Shown here in pieces: positions 1 through 9,630 of a stretch of 64,000 bases of DNA. The stretch lies in the NCBI RefSeq assembly GCF_900095725.1, contig NZ_FMMP01000011.1, positions 124,001 through 188,000 of the forward strand. The letters run 5' to 3'. This DNA is from Cellulosilyticum sp. I15G10I2. Lineage in GTDB: Bacteria; Bacillota; Clostridia; Lachnospirales; Cellulosilyticaceae. A model generated the notes under the pieces. That model was given only the letters and a program-made list of their open reading frames with translations. It was not told where the DNA came from and made no database searches. How positions within the stretch are numbered: the stretch's first letter is position 1; each line of letters begins with the position of its first letter. The position numbers and the translations under genes were made by a program.

Positions 1-242
1 AACTGTTTATTTCATTTATTAGTTTATTGCTCTTTTCATATGGTATTACGATTGCTGCTAATGCATCTAGGATTATTATTGCTATAAATGTTTTGGCATT
101 TAATGAGGGCCAAACTGTAGCGGCAGGAAGATTACTTCATCAGTCTATAGGGATATTAGTCTATTGTACTTATTTATGGATGATATATGTTATTTTTTTA
201 AATCTAACAAAAAAAGAGGTGGATGATGAAAAAGCTATATAA
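1..242 (+). CDS. Exosortase (XrtK-like), C-terminal part only
   Basis: The gene enters from outside the window and is open from base 3. What remains is about 79 residues of membrane protein. Two of the three exosortase signatures are visible: the Asn-Ala-Ser-Arg block (ANASRI) and, about 28 residues later, the His of HQSIG. The Cys block would lie upstream. Exosortases are membrane transpeptidase-like enzymes that process proteins carrying a C-terminal sorting tail. The stop overlaps the next gene, whose product carries such a tail, so the two look translationally coupled. The XrtK subclass is inferred from that neighbour. Confidence 0.7.
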   Translation, partial: LFISFISLLLFSYGITIAANASRIIIAINVLAFNEGQTVAAGRLLHQSIGILVYCTYLWMIYVIFLNLTKKEVDDEKAI

Positions 243-3066
243 CCCCATGTTTATTCTGTTGACAGTAACACTTCCACAGTTAGGTCTGCTCGGGGTATTT
301 GGGAGAATTTTTTGGTTTCTACATACGGAGCTGTCAGACAAACAGATTGATAGTTGGATAGTATTTGGGACGGTGTTGGGAGCTTTTGGTCTAGGATTTA
401 CGATTTATAGTGTAGTTTGTGTGATTCATAAAAAGGCGTTGCATGTTTATACGGCCTATGGACTATTTGGACTTTATTTTTGCTTGCTGATCGCTTGCTT
501 TTTTAGGTATACAGAAATTATTCCGGCTTCAATGCCTAGATATATGCTTATGGGAGTGAGCCCTGCACTGACAATACTAACACTTACCATGCCGGCACTG
601 GCGCATGGCATGATGATGATTATAGAGGATACGGTAGAACGTTATCAATTGAAATCTGTTTTAAAACCATTTCTTTTTATGGTTGCTATTCCGCTTTCTT
701 GGTATTTGTTTATCAATTTCATGTATGTAGTAAATAGAGGCCAGTCTGGTTTGTTTGAAAATATGGTTCCTATAGTGTTTGTTGTAAGTTCAGCAGCGTT
801 TTTGTTTTTGTTTGGCACGCTTATTTATGTGATTCTAAAGAAAAAATCAAATTTATGGTATCAGTATATGGGCATTATTGTATTTCTAGGTTCGTTAATG
901 GGTTTAGCCCTCAATCAATCGTTAGACAATGTATTCGGTGATTTTTCTCACTTTGGTTTTTATCTATGCAATGTCTTAACAACTAGTATGATGATGATTC
1001 CAAAAGTTGAAAATAAAAAATTACGATTACTTATATTTTTAGCGAAAAGCTGTCTGCTATGGTATAGTTTTTATTTTTTTATAGTGTTTTTACCCTATGC
1101 CCCTTTATCACTGGTGGGTATTTTAGCATTTGGGCTAGGTATTTTACTACTTATGCCTATAGTATTATTGTTTGTTCATATACAGTCTCTGTGGGAAGAT
1201 TATAGTTATTTACTTAAATACTATAAAAAAACCAAAATAGCAGCACTTTTTATGGTTCAGCTTTTAGTATTTCCAGGGGTTGGCGCACTTATTATACAAC
1301 AAGATCACACCCATTTAAATCAAGCACTTCGCTATACTTATCAACGCAGTTATAGCGAAGAAAATAAGACAACTATTGATACTTTAGGTATCAAAAGAGC
1401 ACTAAGTGCAGTCAAACATATCAATGCAGACAATCAAAGAGGTAATGGGTTTTTAGCAGTTAGAACAAGTACACCTTATCTTACTGCTTTATATCAAGCT
1501 TATGCGCTAGATCATTTATCAATTTCACCCAGTAAAGTAAAAACACTAGAGCATGTCTTCTTAGGTCAACATGAGGATGAACAAGTGCAGCCAACTATTA
1601 ATGCAGAAAATATTAAGGATGTGCATATCAATGAAATGAAGTATGAGACGCACTATGATCCTGAGCAAAATCTTTATAAAAGCTGGATTCATTTTGATTT
1701 AGAAAATACGATAGATGGCCTAAGTGAGTTTTATACCGTTTTTAAAATACCAGAAGGAAGCTATATTACTAATTATTATTTATATGTAGGAAATGAAAAA
1801 AAGTATGGAATCATTGCTGATAAAAGAGCTGCCAATTGGATTTATGAACAAAACAAGGTGATAAACCGAGATCCTGGGGTTTTGACCTATCTAAGTAGTA
1901 ATCAAATAGAGTTTAAAATCTTCCCATTTGAACCATATCAGATAAGAAAAACAGGCATAGAAATAATCCACCCTACCCCTATAAATCTCACCATAGAAGA
2001 TGAAGTAATTACTTTAAAAACACTTGATGCCATTAAGGAGGATATTAAGCAGCTAAATCTACAGATTCATCCTGCTATTAGGTATATAACAAAAGAGATG
2101 AAAGCAAATCTCCCAAAAGTGACGCGAAGTCCTAAATATTATTTTATTGTAGATCGTTCTAAAGACAGTAAGGAACAGACAGCGGCCTATATACAACGTA
2201 TAAAAGACTTTATTGAAACACAAGAAATCGCTGAAGATGTAAATGGCATTATAGGGGTTAGCTTCGAAGAAAACAGGATCAAATATGAAGCGGGATGGGA
2301 AGAGGCCTTGAAGAAGACCGCTGTAAAAGGTGGCTTTTATGCTGACTATACCGTAAAAAGGATATTGTATGAGCATTATAACAGTCAGCTTGAAGAACAG
2401 CCAGTTTTTATCCTGGTAACAGATGCAATAGAAAAAGCAATATTTTCACAAGATTATAAAGATCTTAGTTTTATAAACCCAGAAGGGTTGGGCTATTATC
2501 ATCTTTCAAAGGAACAAAAGCTAACGCAGTACGCTTTACAAGATTCAACGGTTTATAGCAGGAATCATACAGGGGCGGAGATATATAAAAAGCCTGTTTT
2601 AGTATGGCAAGGTGAAGGGGAAGGAATTTTTTATCTGCCTGATAATAATGAGGATAGTATTATTTTAACAGAAGCTATAGATGCAGAGGCCAAAGATCTA
2701 TTTACAGATTCTTCATGGGAGAATGGCATCTTACTGCAAGCCTTATATAGAAGCTATCTTTTAAGTCCTGATCAGTATTTTGAAAAAGCATTGACTATTG
2801 TGAAAGGCAGCATTGTGAGTCAGGTAATGAGTCCTCTTACCTCTTTTATCGTACTTGAAAATAAAGCTCAAGAAAAAATAATGCTAGAAAAACAAAAACA
2901 AATACTTCAAGCCAAGAAGCCGCTAGATATAGGTGATATGACCGAAATGGAGGAACCACCGCTTCTAGGAATAGGTGCGTTTGTTATAGTGTTACTAGCC
3001 ATTATGAAAAAGAAAAAACAAAATATTTTACCTATATTTAACAAAAACTTTATAAAATTAAAATAA
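223..3066 (+). CDS. MSEP-CTERM-type VIT-domain membrane protein, exosortase partner
   Basis: The protein has 947 residues. The first 360 or so hold about ten hydrophobic segments. Around residues 460-590 there is a VIT-like region (signs: KRAANWIYEQNKVINRDPG and IFPFEPYQIRKTGIEI). A soluble part follows, and the C-terminus is a tripartite tail: the motif MEEPP, a hydrophobic stretch, then a basic cluster (KKKKQN). MEEP resembles the MSEP motif of a family reported beside exosortases. ATG 223 and 226 both follow the SD AGAGGTGG, and the start overlaps the exosortase gene by 20 bases. I infer that it is the exosortase substrate; its function is unknown. Exosortase systems are mainly Gram-negative, so this is an unusual host. 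Confidence 0.65.
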   Translation: MMKKLYNPMFILLTVTLPQLGLLGVFGRIFWFLHTELSDKQIDSWIVFGTVLGAFGLGFTIYSVVCVIHKKALHVYTAYGLFGLYFCLLIACFFRYTEIIPASMPRYMLMGVSPALTILTLTMPALAHGMMMIIEDTVERYQLKSVLKPFLFMVAIPLSWYLFINFMYVVNRGQSGLFENMVPIVFVVSSAAFLFLFGTLIYVILKKKSNLWYQYMGIIVFLGSLMGLALNQSLDNVFGDFSHFGFYLCNVLTTSMMMIPKVENKKLRLLIFLAKSCLLWYSFYFFIVFLPYAPLSLVGILAFGLGILLLMPIVLLFVHIQSLWEDYSYLLKYYKKTKIAALFMVQLLVFPGVGALIIQQDHTHLNQALRYTYQRSYSEENKTTIDTLGIKRALSAVKHINADNQRGNGFLAVRTSTPYLTALYQAYALDHLSISPSKVKTLEHVFLGQHEDEQVQPTINAENIKDVHINEMKYETHYDPEQNLYKSWIHFDLENTIDGLSEFYTVFKIPEGSYITNYYLYVGNEKKYGIIADKRAANWIYEQNKVINRDPGVLTYLSSNQIEFKIFPFEPYQIRKTGIEIIHPTPINLTIEDEVITLKTLDAIKEDIKQLNLQIHPAIRYITKEMKANLPKVTRSPKYYFIVDRSKDSKEQTAAYIQRIKDFIETQEIAEDVNGIIGVSFEENRIKYEAGWEEALKKTAVKGGFYADYTVKRILYEHYNSQLEEQPVFILVTDAIEKAIFSQDYKDLSFINPEGLGYYHLSKEQKLTQYALQDSTVYSRNHTGAEIYKKPVLVWQGEGEGIFYLPDNNEDSIILTEAIDAEAKDLFTDSSWENGILLQALYRSYLLSPDQYFEKALTIVKGSIVSQVMSPLTSFIVLENKAQEKIMLEKQKQILQAKKPLDIGDMTEMEEPPLLGIGAFVIVLLAIMKKKKQNILPIFNKNFIKLK

Positions 3067-3130
3067 ATTTTGAATGTTTTAAAGATAAAATTACTGCGAG
3101 GGTTAAAAAATAATATGAAGAGGTGAAATG

Positions 3131-4618
3131 ATGTTTAATGTAAAAAGACACTTTAAGACCATTATCACATCCGTACTTGCATTAGTTGTATCTTTTGGGA
3201 TATTAGGATTGCAGACTCAAGCAGTATCAGCACAAACTACTCAGCGTAATACAACAGCAAAAAAAGCAAAATATGTTTTTATGTTTATAGGGGACGGCAT
3301 GTCAGCTACACAAGCGAACGCAGCAGAAATCTACTTAGGCTCTCTAAAAAATAGTGCAGCCCCAGAACTTGTGAAACTTAATTTTTCTAAATTTCCGGTA
3401 CAGGGGCTTAAGACTACATATGCAGCAGATTCATTCATTCCTGATTCTGCATCATCCGGAACAGCTATGGCATCCGGTTATAAAACTGTAGATGGTGTTA
3501 TCAATATGGATCCAGCAAAAAAAGTAAAATATACTTCAATGGCTGAATCAGCTAAAAAAAGTGGTATGAAAGTAGGTATCGTGAGTTCTGTATCTATTGA
3601 CCATGCGACACCGGCAGTATTTTATGCGCATCAAACTTCAAGAAATAATTATTATGATATCGCTCTTGAACTTGGCAAAAGCGGATTTGACTACTTTGGG
3701 GGAGGCGGATTTAATCAGCCAACAGGTAAGAATAAAGATCAAGAAGATGTTTATGAAATCGTAAAAAGAGATGGCTATACTATTACACGTACAAAAGAAG
3801 ATTTTGAAAAGATTAATAAGCAAACAGGTAAAGTTTATGCAGTTAATCCGGTACTTGATAAATCTAATGCAATGCCTTATGCGATTAATCAAGATAGTGC
3901 AAGTTTAAGTTTGGCGGATTTTACCAGAAAGGGGATAGAGGTTTTAGAAAATCCTCAAGGCTTCTTTATGATGGTAGAAAGTGGCAAGATTGACTGGGCA
4001 TGTCATGCAAATGATGCGGCAACCAGTATTAAAGAAGTTATTGCTTTTGAAGAGGCAATAGCAGAAGCGATTAAGTTTTATCAAAAGCATCCAAATGATA
4101 CACTGATTGTAGTAACGGGTGACCACGAAACAGGTGGATTAGGGATAGGCTTTGCAGGTACAAAGTATAATACTTCCTTTCCTCTTCTTAAAAATCAAAA
4201 GATCTCTTATGATGAATTCGACAAGGTAGTTGCTCAGTATCGTGCGTCACATACACCTGAAACTGCTAAAATAGAAGATTTTTATGGGGTGCTTAGTGAT
4301 AAAATGGGACTTAATAATTTAAAAGAATTAGAGTTAAATCAATTAAAAGAAGCTTTAAAAGTAAGTATGTTAGCAGCAAGTGAGAGACCAACAGATGATA
4401 AAACGTATTTATTGTATGGGGGTTATGAACCACTGAGCATTACAGTAACGCATATTTTGAATCAAAGAGCAGGGATTGGCTGGACTACTTATGCACATAC
4501 AGGCGTTCCAGTTCCACTATATGCCATAGGCCAAGGATCCGAAATATTTTCTGGGTATTATGATGATACAGATACTTACCAAAAGTTTATGTCTGTTATG
4601 AAACTCGCGAGTAAATAA
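3131..4618 (+). CDS. phoA: Alkaline phosphatase, secreted
   Basis: It hydrolyses phosphate monoesters outside the membrane. An N-terminal signal peptide (basic start, hydrophobic core, then AVSAQ) precedes the catalytic domain. The alkaline phosphatase marks are FIGDGMS (metal-binding Asp), PDSASSGTAMASG (nucleophilic Ser in a D-S-A-S motif) and VTGDHETGG (metal ligands). At about 495 residues it has the usual length. ATG 3128 is only two bases from the SD AGAGGTG, so ATG 3131 is preferred. A hairpin terminator follows the stop. No Pho-box was identified. Confidence 0.93.
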   Translation: MFNVKRHFKTIITSVLALVVSFGILGLQTQAVSAQTTQRNTTAKKAKYVFMFIGDGMSATQANAAEIYLGSLKNSAAPELVKLNFSKFPVQGLKTTYAADSFIPDSASSGTAMASGYKTVDGVINMDPAKKVKYTSMAESAKKSGMKVGIVSSVSIDHATPAVFYAHQTSRNNYYDIALELGKSGFDYFGGGGFNQPTGKNKDQEDVYEIVKRDGYTITRTKEDFEKINKQTGKVYAVNPVLDKSNAMPYAINQDSASLSLADFTRKGIEVLENPQGFFMMVESGKIDWACHANDAATSIKEVIAFEEAIAEAIKFYQKHPNDTLIVVTGDHETGGLGIGFAGTKYNTSFPLLKNQKISYDEFDKVVAQYRASHTPETAKIEDFYGVLSDKMGLNNLKELELNQLKEALKVSMLAASERPTDDKTYLLYGGYEPLSITVTHILNQRAGIGWTTYAHTGVPVPLYAIGQGSEIFSGYYDDTDTYQKFMSVMKLASK

Positions 4619-4641
4619 AAATGAATAAAGCATGTATCTTT

Positions 4642-4671
4642 AGGCACAAAGGAATCCTTTTGTGCCTTTTG
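4642..4671 (+). terminator. Rho-independent terminator after alkaline phosphatase
   Basis: The inverted repeat AGGCACAAAGG / CCTTTTGTGCCT is followed by a short T run, directly after the phosphatase gene. Confidence 0.8.
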
Positions 4672-4721
4672 AACAGCTTGGGAAATGATTTAGGAACCTA
4701 TATAACAGGAGGCAACATACT

Positions 4722-5849
4722 TTGAATAAGCAGCTAAAGTATTCAAATCTTATTTTTCTTACAGTAGTTATTATAATAATAGGTATTTTAACAGTTATTC
4801 CTACAGGATTTGAAACGGATATGTATAAAGAAAGCGTAAGAGTAAAAGCCAAGATCATAGAGGTTAATAATACGTCTATTATTCAAACAGGAATCATTAA
4901 ACAAGGTAATCAAAGCTTAAAAGTACAGGTGTTAAGTGGTAAATATAAAGGAGATATCTATGAAGCGGTCAATCATCTAAGGGGACAGATGGAATTTGAT
5001 AAGATATTTGAGGTGGGGGATATGGCACTCGTTGTACTGGATCTAGGGGAGGATAAAGAGGTAATCTTTGCCAATGCCATAGATCATTACCGGTTAGAGC
5101 TGGAGCTTGTATTATTTATTGTTTTTGTAGTGGGCATGATTGGCGTAACGGGGTGGACGGGAGTCAGAGCAATACTTTCTTTTGTTTTTACAATACTTAT
5201 GATATGGAAAATCTTAATTCCTAGTTTTTTAAAAGGCTTCAATCCTATTCTTATTGCGATGGGCAGTATTATAATTATTGCATTTGTTATTATTTTTCTC
5301 GTGGCGGGCTTTACTAAAAAAGGGGCAATAGCTTTTCTGGGATCGTTTTTCGGGGTATTGCTAACTGGTATATTTGCACTTGGTTTCGGAAAAGCATTTA
5401 AACTACATGGGGCAGTAGTGCCTTTTTCAGAAACATTACTGTATAGTGGTTATCACTATTTGAACTTGACCTCTATTTTCTTAGCGGGGATCTTTATTGC
5501 TTCATCAGGAGCGGTAATGGATGTAGCTATGGACATAGCAGCCTCGCTGGATGAAATTGTTGAAAAAAAGCCAGAACTTACGACTAAGGAAGTTATTGCA
5601 TCTGGACTCACTGTCTCAAGGTCTGTACTTGGGACCATAGTGACCACACTTTTGTTGGCGTACTCAGGCGGCTATACAGCACTCATGATGGTATTTATGG
5701 CACAAGGAACGCCACTTGTTAATATTTTAAATATTACTTATGTATCTTCTGAAATTTTACATACTCTTGTGGGCAGTTTTGGCTTGGTACTGGTTGCACC
5801 GGTTACTTCAGTAATCGGTGGTGTCATTTTAACTCAAACAAAATCATAG
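4722..5849 (+). CDS. YibE/F family membrane protein
   Basis: The protein has 375 residues: one N-terminal membrane anchor, an extracytoplasmic domain of about 100 residues (SDs of the type KVQVLSGKYKGD), then about seven membrane segments. This layout is the YibE/F-like family, whose biochemical role is unknown. The start is TTG 4722, set by a strong AGGAGG at 4707-4712 nine bases upstream. The 3' end overlaps by six bases the 3' end of the convergent APC transporter gene, with no terminator between them. Confidence 0.8.
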   Translation: MNKQLKYSNLIFLTVVIIIIGILTVIPTGFETDMYKESVRVKAKIIEVNNTSIIQTGIIKQGNQSLKVQVLSGKYKGDIYEAVNHLRGQMEFDKIFEVGDMALVVLDLGEDKEVIFANAIDHYRLELELVLFIVFVVGMIGVTGWTGVRAILSFVFTILMIWKILIPSFLKGFNPILIAMGSIIIIAFVIIFLVAGFTKKGAIAFLGSFFGVLLTGIFALGFGKAFKLHGAVVPFSETLLYSGYHYLNLTSIFLAGIFIASSGAVMDVAMDIAASLDEIVEKKPELTTKEVIASGLTVSRSVLGTIVTTLLLAYSGGYTALMMVFMAQGTPLVNILNITYVSSEILHTLVGSFGLVLVAPVTSVIGGVILTQTKS

Positions 5850-7091
5850 AGTTTGTGAGAACTGAGCTTTTGAGCATTTTAATGCGCTGCCTAAAGTGAC
5901 TGCTATAAAAAGAATCCATGCAATAAGAGATGAATAGGTTAGTAGTAAACAGAAAATAATAATTAAAATAGTTACAAAAAGTTTTACAAGGATACCTTTA
6001 ACACATTTAAAACTTGCAAGAAGGCCTAAGAGTGCGTTACAAATAAAAAAAGTATTGGCGATACTAACGATCGCTTCAAGGGTAATCCAGTGACAATAAA
6101 TAAATACAAGGATCAAGGCGTGCAGGCCGGCTAAAATAAATAGTGTAGTTTTGGGGGATTTTTCCCCCTTTTTTTGTTTGAAAAATTGAGGTAAGGTGCC
6201 GTTTTCTGCTCTTTTGGCGACTTGTCTTGAAGTAGCACCAACGAACATGATAAATGTGCAGAAACACAAACCAGCAGCAATGGTTCCTATAATGAAAAAA
6301 GAATATTCTCCAAATATAGGGACTAAAATCATGCCCATATTAACATCCGTACCTTGGCCTGAAATTTCAAAATTAATCTTATTTTGTAAAGCGAATGTAC
6401 TGATCAGATATACCAAAACGACAGCGCTCAAGCTGATCTTCATAGCCCGCATAATAGTTACCTGGGGGTTTTCAACATCTTCTATATAATTACCGATTAC
6501 TTCCCAACCAATGATTGCCCAAGATAAAAGAAGAAGCGTATACCCCATGCTGCTTATTTTAGGCAAGCCTGCAGGGTAGAAAATAGCAGGTTGTGTGATT
6601 AAACTAAAGAGCCCTCCTATGACTAAAAGAAGTGCTGTTAAAGAAGAAAGAATTAAAGATAACTTCCCTATTTTAGCTACATCCATTAATAGAACAAAGG
6701 TCGCAAGTATAAGAAAAATAAAAGCTATAATGACTTTTAAATAAGGAATATCTAAAAACATATTGTGAATAAACTCAGCAGCTGTTACAACAACGGCAAC
6801 GGGTCCAAAACATACAGCTAGTGTAAGAAAGTTTGAAGCAAGCTGTCCTGGAAAGAATCCGATTTCTCTTGAAATAATACTGCTAATCCCTTCATTACTG
6901 CAGGTTAATAAGCTCATCTTAGCAAAAATATAAGCGAATATTCCGCCAAGAAACATCATGATAATCCAAGCAACTATAGCATGTTGTCCTAAAGTTTTAA
7001 TAGCAATAGGGGGAAGCAACACAATGCCAGACCCTAGTATTGGACCGATCATGAGCCCGCTGAGTGTTAATGTGTTTAATTTTTTATCCAT
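5844..7091 (-). CDS. APC-superfamily amino acid permease
   Basis: The protein has 415 residues and about twelve membrane segments. It opens with the APC signature GLMIGPILGSGIVLLPP, in which the glycine-rich break of helix 1 binds substrate. It resembles YjeH-type amino acid exporters/permeases; the substrate cannot be read from sequence. The ATG is preceded on the minus strand by AGGGAGG. It is divergent from a LysR-type regulator, which suggests the regulator controls it. It is convergent with the YibE/F gene. Confidence 0.85.
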   Translation of the reverse strand: MDKKLNTLTLSGLMIGPILGSGIVLLPPIAIKTLGQHAIVAWIIMMFLGGIFAYIFAKMSLLTCSNEGISSIISREIGFFPGQLASNFLTLAVCFGPVAVVVTAAEFIHNMFLDIPYLKVIIAFIFLILATFVLLMDVAKIGKLSLILSSLTALLLVIGGLFSLITQPAIFYPAGLPKISSMGYTLLLLSWAIIGWEVIGNYIEDVENPQVTIMRAMKISLSAVVLVYLISTFALQNKINFEISGQGTDVNMGMILVPIFGEYSFFIIGTIAAGLCFCTFIMFVGATSRQVAKRAENGTLPQFFKQKKGEKSPKTTLFILAGLHALILVFIYCHWITLEAIVSIANTFFICNALLGLLASFKCVKGILVKLFVTILIIIFCLLLTYSSLIAWILFIAVTLGSALKCSKAQFSQTL

Positions 7092-7154
7092 TATTACGCC
7101 TCCCTTTGAAGTGATTATAAAAGCTATTTAGTTATTTGTAAAATTGAAAGTTTA

Positions 7155-7192
7155 GATGGTATCCATCAATAATATTGAATCTATGGTATAAT
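7155..7192 (+). promoter_or_regulatory. LysR-type operator palindrome and promoter between APC and LysR genes
   Basis: The perfect palindrome GATGG-TAT-CCATC lies at 7155-7167. A TATAAT -10 box is at 7187-7192, reading toward the LysR gene. The palindrome ends where the -35 box should be, and no good -35 is present, as expected for a promoter controlled by the LysR protein. The distance to both start codons suits control of both divergent genes. That role is inferred from position. Confidence 0.5.
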
Positions 7193-7227
7193 ACACTATA
7201 AATAAGATCAAATATAAGGAGAACCTT

Positions 7228-8130
7228 ATGGATATCAAAAATTTTAAAACATTTAAAAGAGTAGCGGAAAGGGGGAGTTTTACAAAAGCAGCCCAGGATT
7301 TAGGCTATGCACAGTCTACGGTCACTTTTCAAATCCAAACCATTGAAGATTATTATGGAAAACCTCTCTTTAATAGAATAGGAAAAACCATTGAAATTAC
7401 GCAATTTGGGCAGAGTCTGCTTGAACACATTGGAAGTTTGTTAAATACTTATGAGGTTATTGAAAAATATTCAACATCCGAAAATAAACCAAGGGGTGTT
7501 ATAAAAATAGGCGCTCCAGAATCTTTGATGATGTATAGATTGAGAGATATCATTAAGGCATACAAATGTACATATCCTGAGGTAGAAATGATTATTATTA
7601 ATGATCAATGTTGTAATCTTAGGGAAAAATTAAGTACTGGAGATTTGGATGTCAGTTTTCTGGTACAGCCTAAATATACTTATTCACATCTTCAAACCCT
7701 ATTGTTAAAGCAAGAAGGCATGTGCTTAGTAGCACCTTATGACTATAAAGGGGATGATTTTTTGCCTGATAATTCACAGATGGTCTTATTTACTGAAAAA
7801 GAATGTACCTATCGTGAAGTATTCAACAACTATCTGCAGAGTCACCATTTTTATCCAACAAATAGTTTAGAAACTGGAAGTGTAGAAGCAATAAAAAAAT
7901 ATATTGAATGTGGACTAGGCATCTCCTACTTACCATACTATGCTGTTGCAGAAGAGGAAAAACAAAAGAAATTTAAAATAAAAAGATGGGATTCACCTAT
8001 TACTTTCTATACACAAATAATCTATCATAAAAATAAATGGTTAAATCCTGCTTTAAAAGCGTTTATTGATTTGTGCATTTCTCATGCTAAAAGGTGGGAA
8101 GAGATAGGGGAGCGAGATGAAAATTTATAA
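7228..8130 (+). CDS. LysR family transcriptional regulator
   Basis: The protein has 300 residues, the normal length for the family. The N-terminal winged helix-turn-helix is plain (FKRVAERGSFTKAAQDLGYA, then STVTFQIQTIE), followed by a linker helix and a periplasmic-binding-like effector domain (residues about 90-295). The SD AAGGAG precedes ATG 7228. It is divergent from the APC permease and probably senses the permease substrate. The effector is not identifiable. Confidence 0.92.
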   Translation: MDIKNFKTFKRVAERGSFTKAAQDLGYAQSTVTFQIQTIEDYYGKPLFNRIGKTIEITQFGQSLLEHIGSLLNTYEVIEKYSTSENKPRGVIKIGAPESLMMYRLRDIIKAYKCTYPEVEMIIINDQCCNLREKLSTGDLDVSFLVQPKYTYSHLQTLLLKQEGMCLVAPYDYKGDDFLPDNSQMVLFTEKECTYREVFNNYLQSHHFYPTNSLETGSVEAIKKYIECGLGISYLPYYAVAEEEKQKKFKIKRWDSPITFYTQIIYHKNKWLNPALKAFIDLCISHAKRWEEIGERDENL

Positions 8131-8547
8131 TAAACGCTATTTAACGACAAAATTATATAATAAATAGCAATATACTACTTCTTTTGTTCACAATTTATTT
8201 ACAAATTAGTCTAAAAAAATACAAAAATGCGTGATAATATGTTAGTGAACGGAAAATTAATTATTTAGATACATAGGTATGTAAATAATAATAGAGATAA
8301 TTATGTTACTTTATTCCCCTAAACCCTAAATAGATACGTGTAAACAGTTTACATAAATCTAAACTCCCCTAAATACGTTTTAATTAAAGTAGGATAATTA
8401 ACTCTAATAGCAAACCCTTACAAAACTCTATTTTAGCACCATATTCCCCAAATATGGTGTCTTTTTTTGTGTTCTTTTATTATATTTTGAAGGATGTACT
8501 AAATATTCCATTTATATGATATATTATATGAAGGAGGGGATAGAGGC
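8131..8547. other. 417-bp gene-free spacer with an orphan terminator
   Basis: No open frame of note. The region has two CCCCTAAA-containing stretches (around 8315 and 8366), a TGATAAT box at 8232-8238 without a convincing -35, and a strong terminator at 8437-8468. The terminator lies 300 bases beyond the LysR stop. It could end a long 3' UTR or a small RNA starting near 8245. Confidence 0.35.
8437..8468 (+). terminator. Rho-independent terminator
   Basis: Stem CACCATATT / AAATATGGTG with a CCCC loop, followed by TCTTTTTTTG. It separates the LysR gene or spacer transcript from the permease operon downstream. Confidence 0.85.
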
Positions 8548-9630
8548 ATGCTTGAGCAGAAAATAGAAGCTTGGTATAAAAAAATAGGTAAAAACCTGCT
8601 TGTTTTTGGAGTGATATGCATTCTGGCATATACCATTATAAGATTCAAGGTATTTAGTCTTATGGCACCTTTTATAATAGCGTGGTTATTTGCAAGTTTG
8701 TTAAACCCGGTAGTAACATGGTTAAATAGAAAATTGCAGATTCCAAGAGCCATAGGGGCTATATTCAGCATGCTTACGATCCTTAGTGGTATTTTGTGGA
8801 TTATAATCATAGTCATTAAACAATTATGGTATCAAATCATTACATTTTCGGCTACATTCCCTGAATATAGTAAAAAGCTCACGGAAGGTATTAAGCTATT
8901 AGAAGATAAGATTGGGAGTTTTTCCAATTTAGATAATGTAGTAGAACAAATGCTAAGCGGAATCAGTACTTTTCTCACCGCGCGGATTCCAAATGTATAT
9001 CACGCAATTATTAAAGTTCCCAATATGCTTATTTTTATTATTGTTATGTTGATAGCGACTTTTTTTATGACAAAAGATTATTATGAGATCAAAGCGTTTA
9101 TAAAAGCACAGCTTTCAGATACGATTAGTGAGAGACTAGCGGTGATGCAAAAAGGAATGCTCGGGGCGCTGGGGGGATATATTAGGACACAAGTTATACT
9201 TATGTCTATTACCTTTAGTATTTGTTTGACGGGTTTATTAGTATTTCGTATCAGCTATGCGCTGCTTATTAGTTGTATAATAGCTTTAATAGACGCTCTG
9301 CCTGTATTTGGAAGCGGTAGTATACTTATACCCTGGGCAGTTTATCATATTATAGTAGGAGATTATATGATAGCTGTCGGTCTTCTAGGTATATATGGTA
9401 TTATATTTGTCATGAGGCAAATTATGGAGCCTAAAATTTTATCTCATCAAATAGGCCTTTACGCTTTAGTTACGGTTATGGCGATGTATATAGGCTATAA
9501 AGTAATGGGTGTATTTGGACTTGTTTTAGGACCTGTTATAATGGTTATTGTTAAGACACTTCAAAATGTAGGGCTTCTGCCCAAGTTTAAACCTATAAAC
9601 GATAAAGAACGTAAGGAGAATCACCGATGA
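8548..9630 (+). CDS. AI-2E family transporter (YtvI/PerM-like permease)
   Basis: The protein has 360 residues with about seven membrane segments and the long soluble loop typical of the AI-2E/UPF0118 family. The conserved glycine/proline-rich helices near the C-terminus are visible (ALIDALPVFGSG, MEPKILSHQIGL). Members move small solutes or ions; the substrate cannot be inferred. The SD GAAGGAGGGG is strong. The stop overlaps the start of the fumarase alpha gene by four bases (ATGA), so translation is probably coupled. Confidence 0.88.
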   Translation: MLEQKIEAWYKKIGKNLLVFGVICILAYTIIRFKVFSLMAPFIIAWLFASLLNPVVTWLNRKLQIPRAIGAIFSMLTILSGILWIIIIVIKQLWYQIITFSATFPEYSKKLTEGIKLLEDKIGSFSNLDNVVEQMLSGISTFLTARIPNVYHAIIKVPNMLIFIIVMLIATFFMTKDYYEIKAFIKAQLSDTISERLAVMQKGMLGALGGYIRTQVILMSITFSICLTGLLVFRISYALLISCIIALIDALPVFGSGSILIPWAVYHIIVGDYMIAVGLLGIYGIIFVMRQIMEPKILSHQIGLYALVTVMAMYIGYKVMGVFGLVLGPVIMVIVKTLQNVGLLPKFKPINDKERKENHR

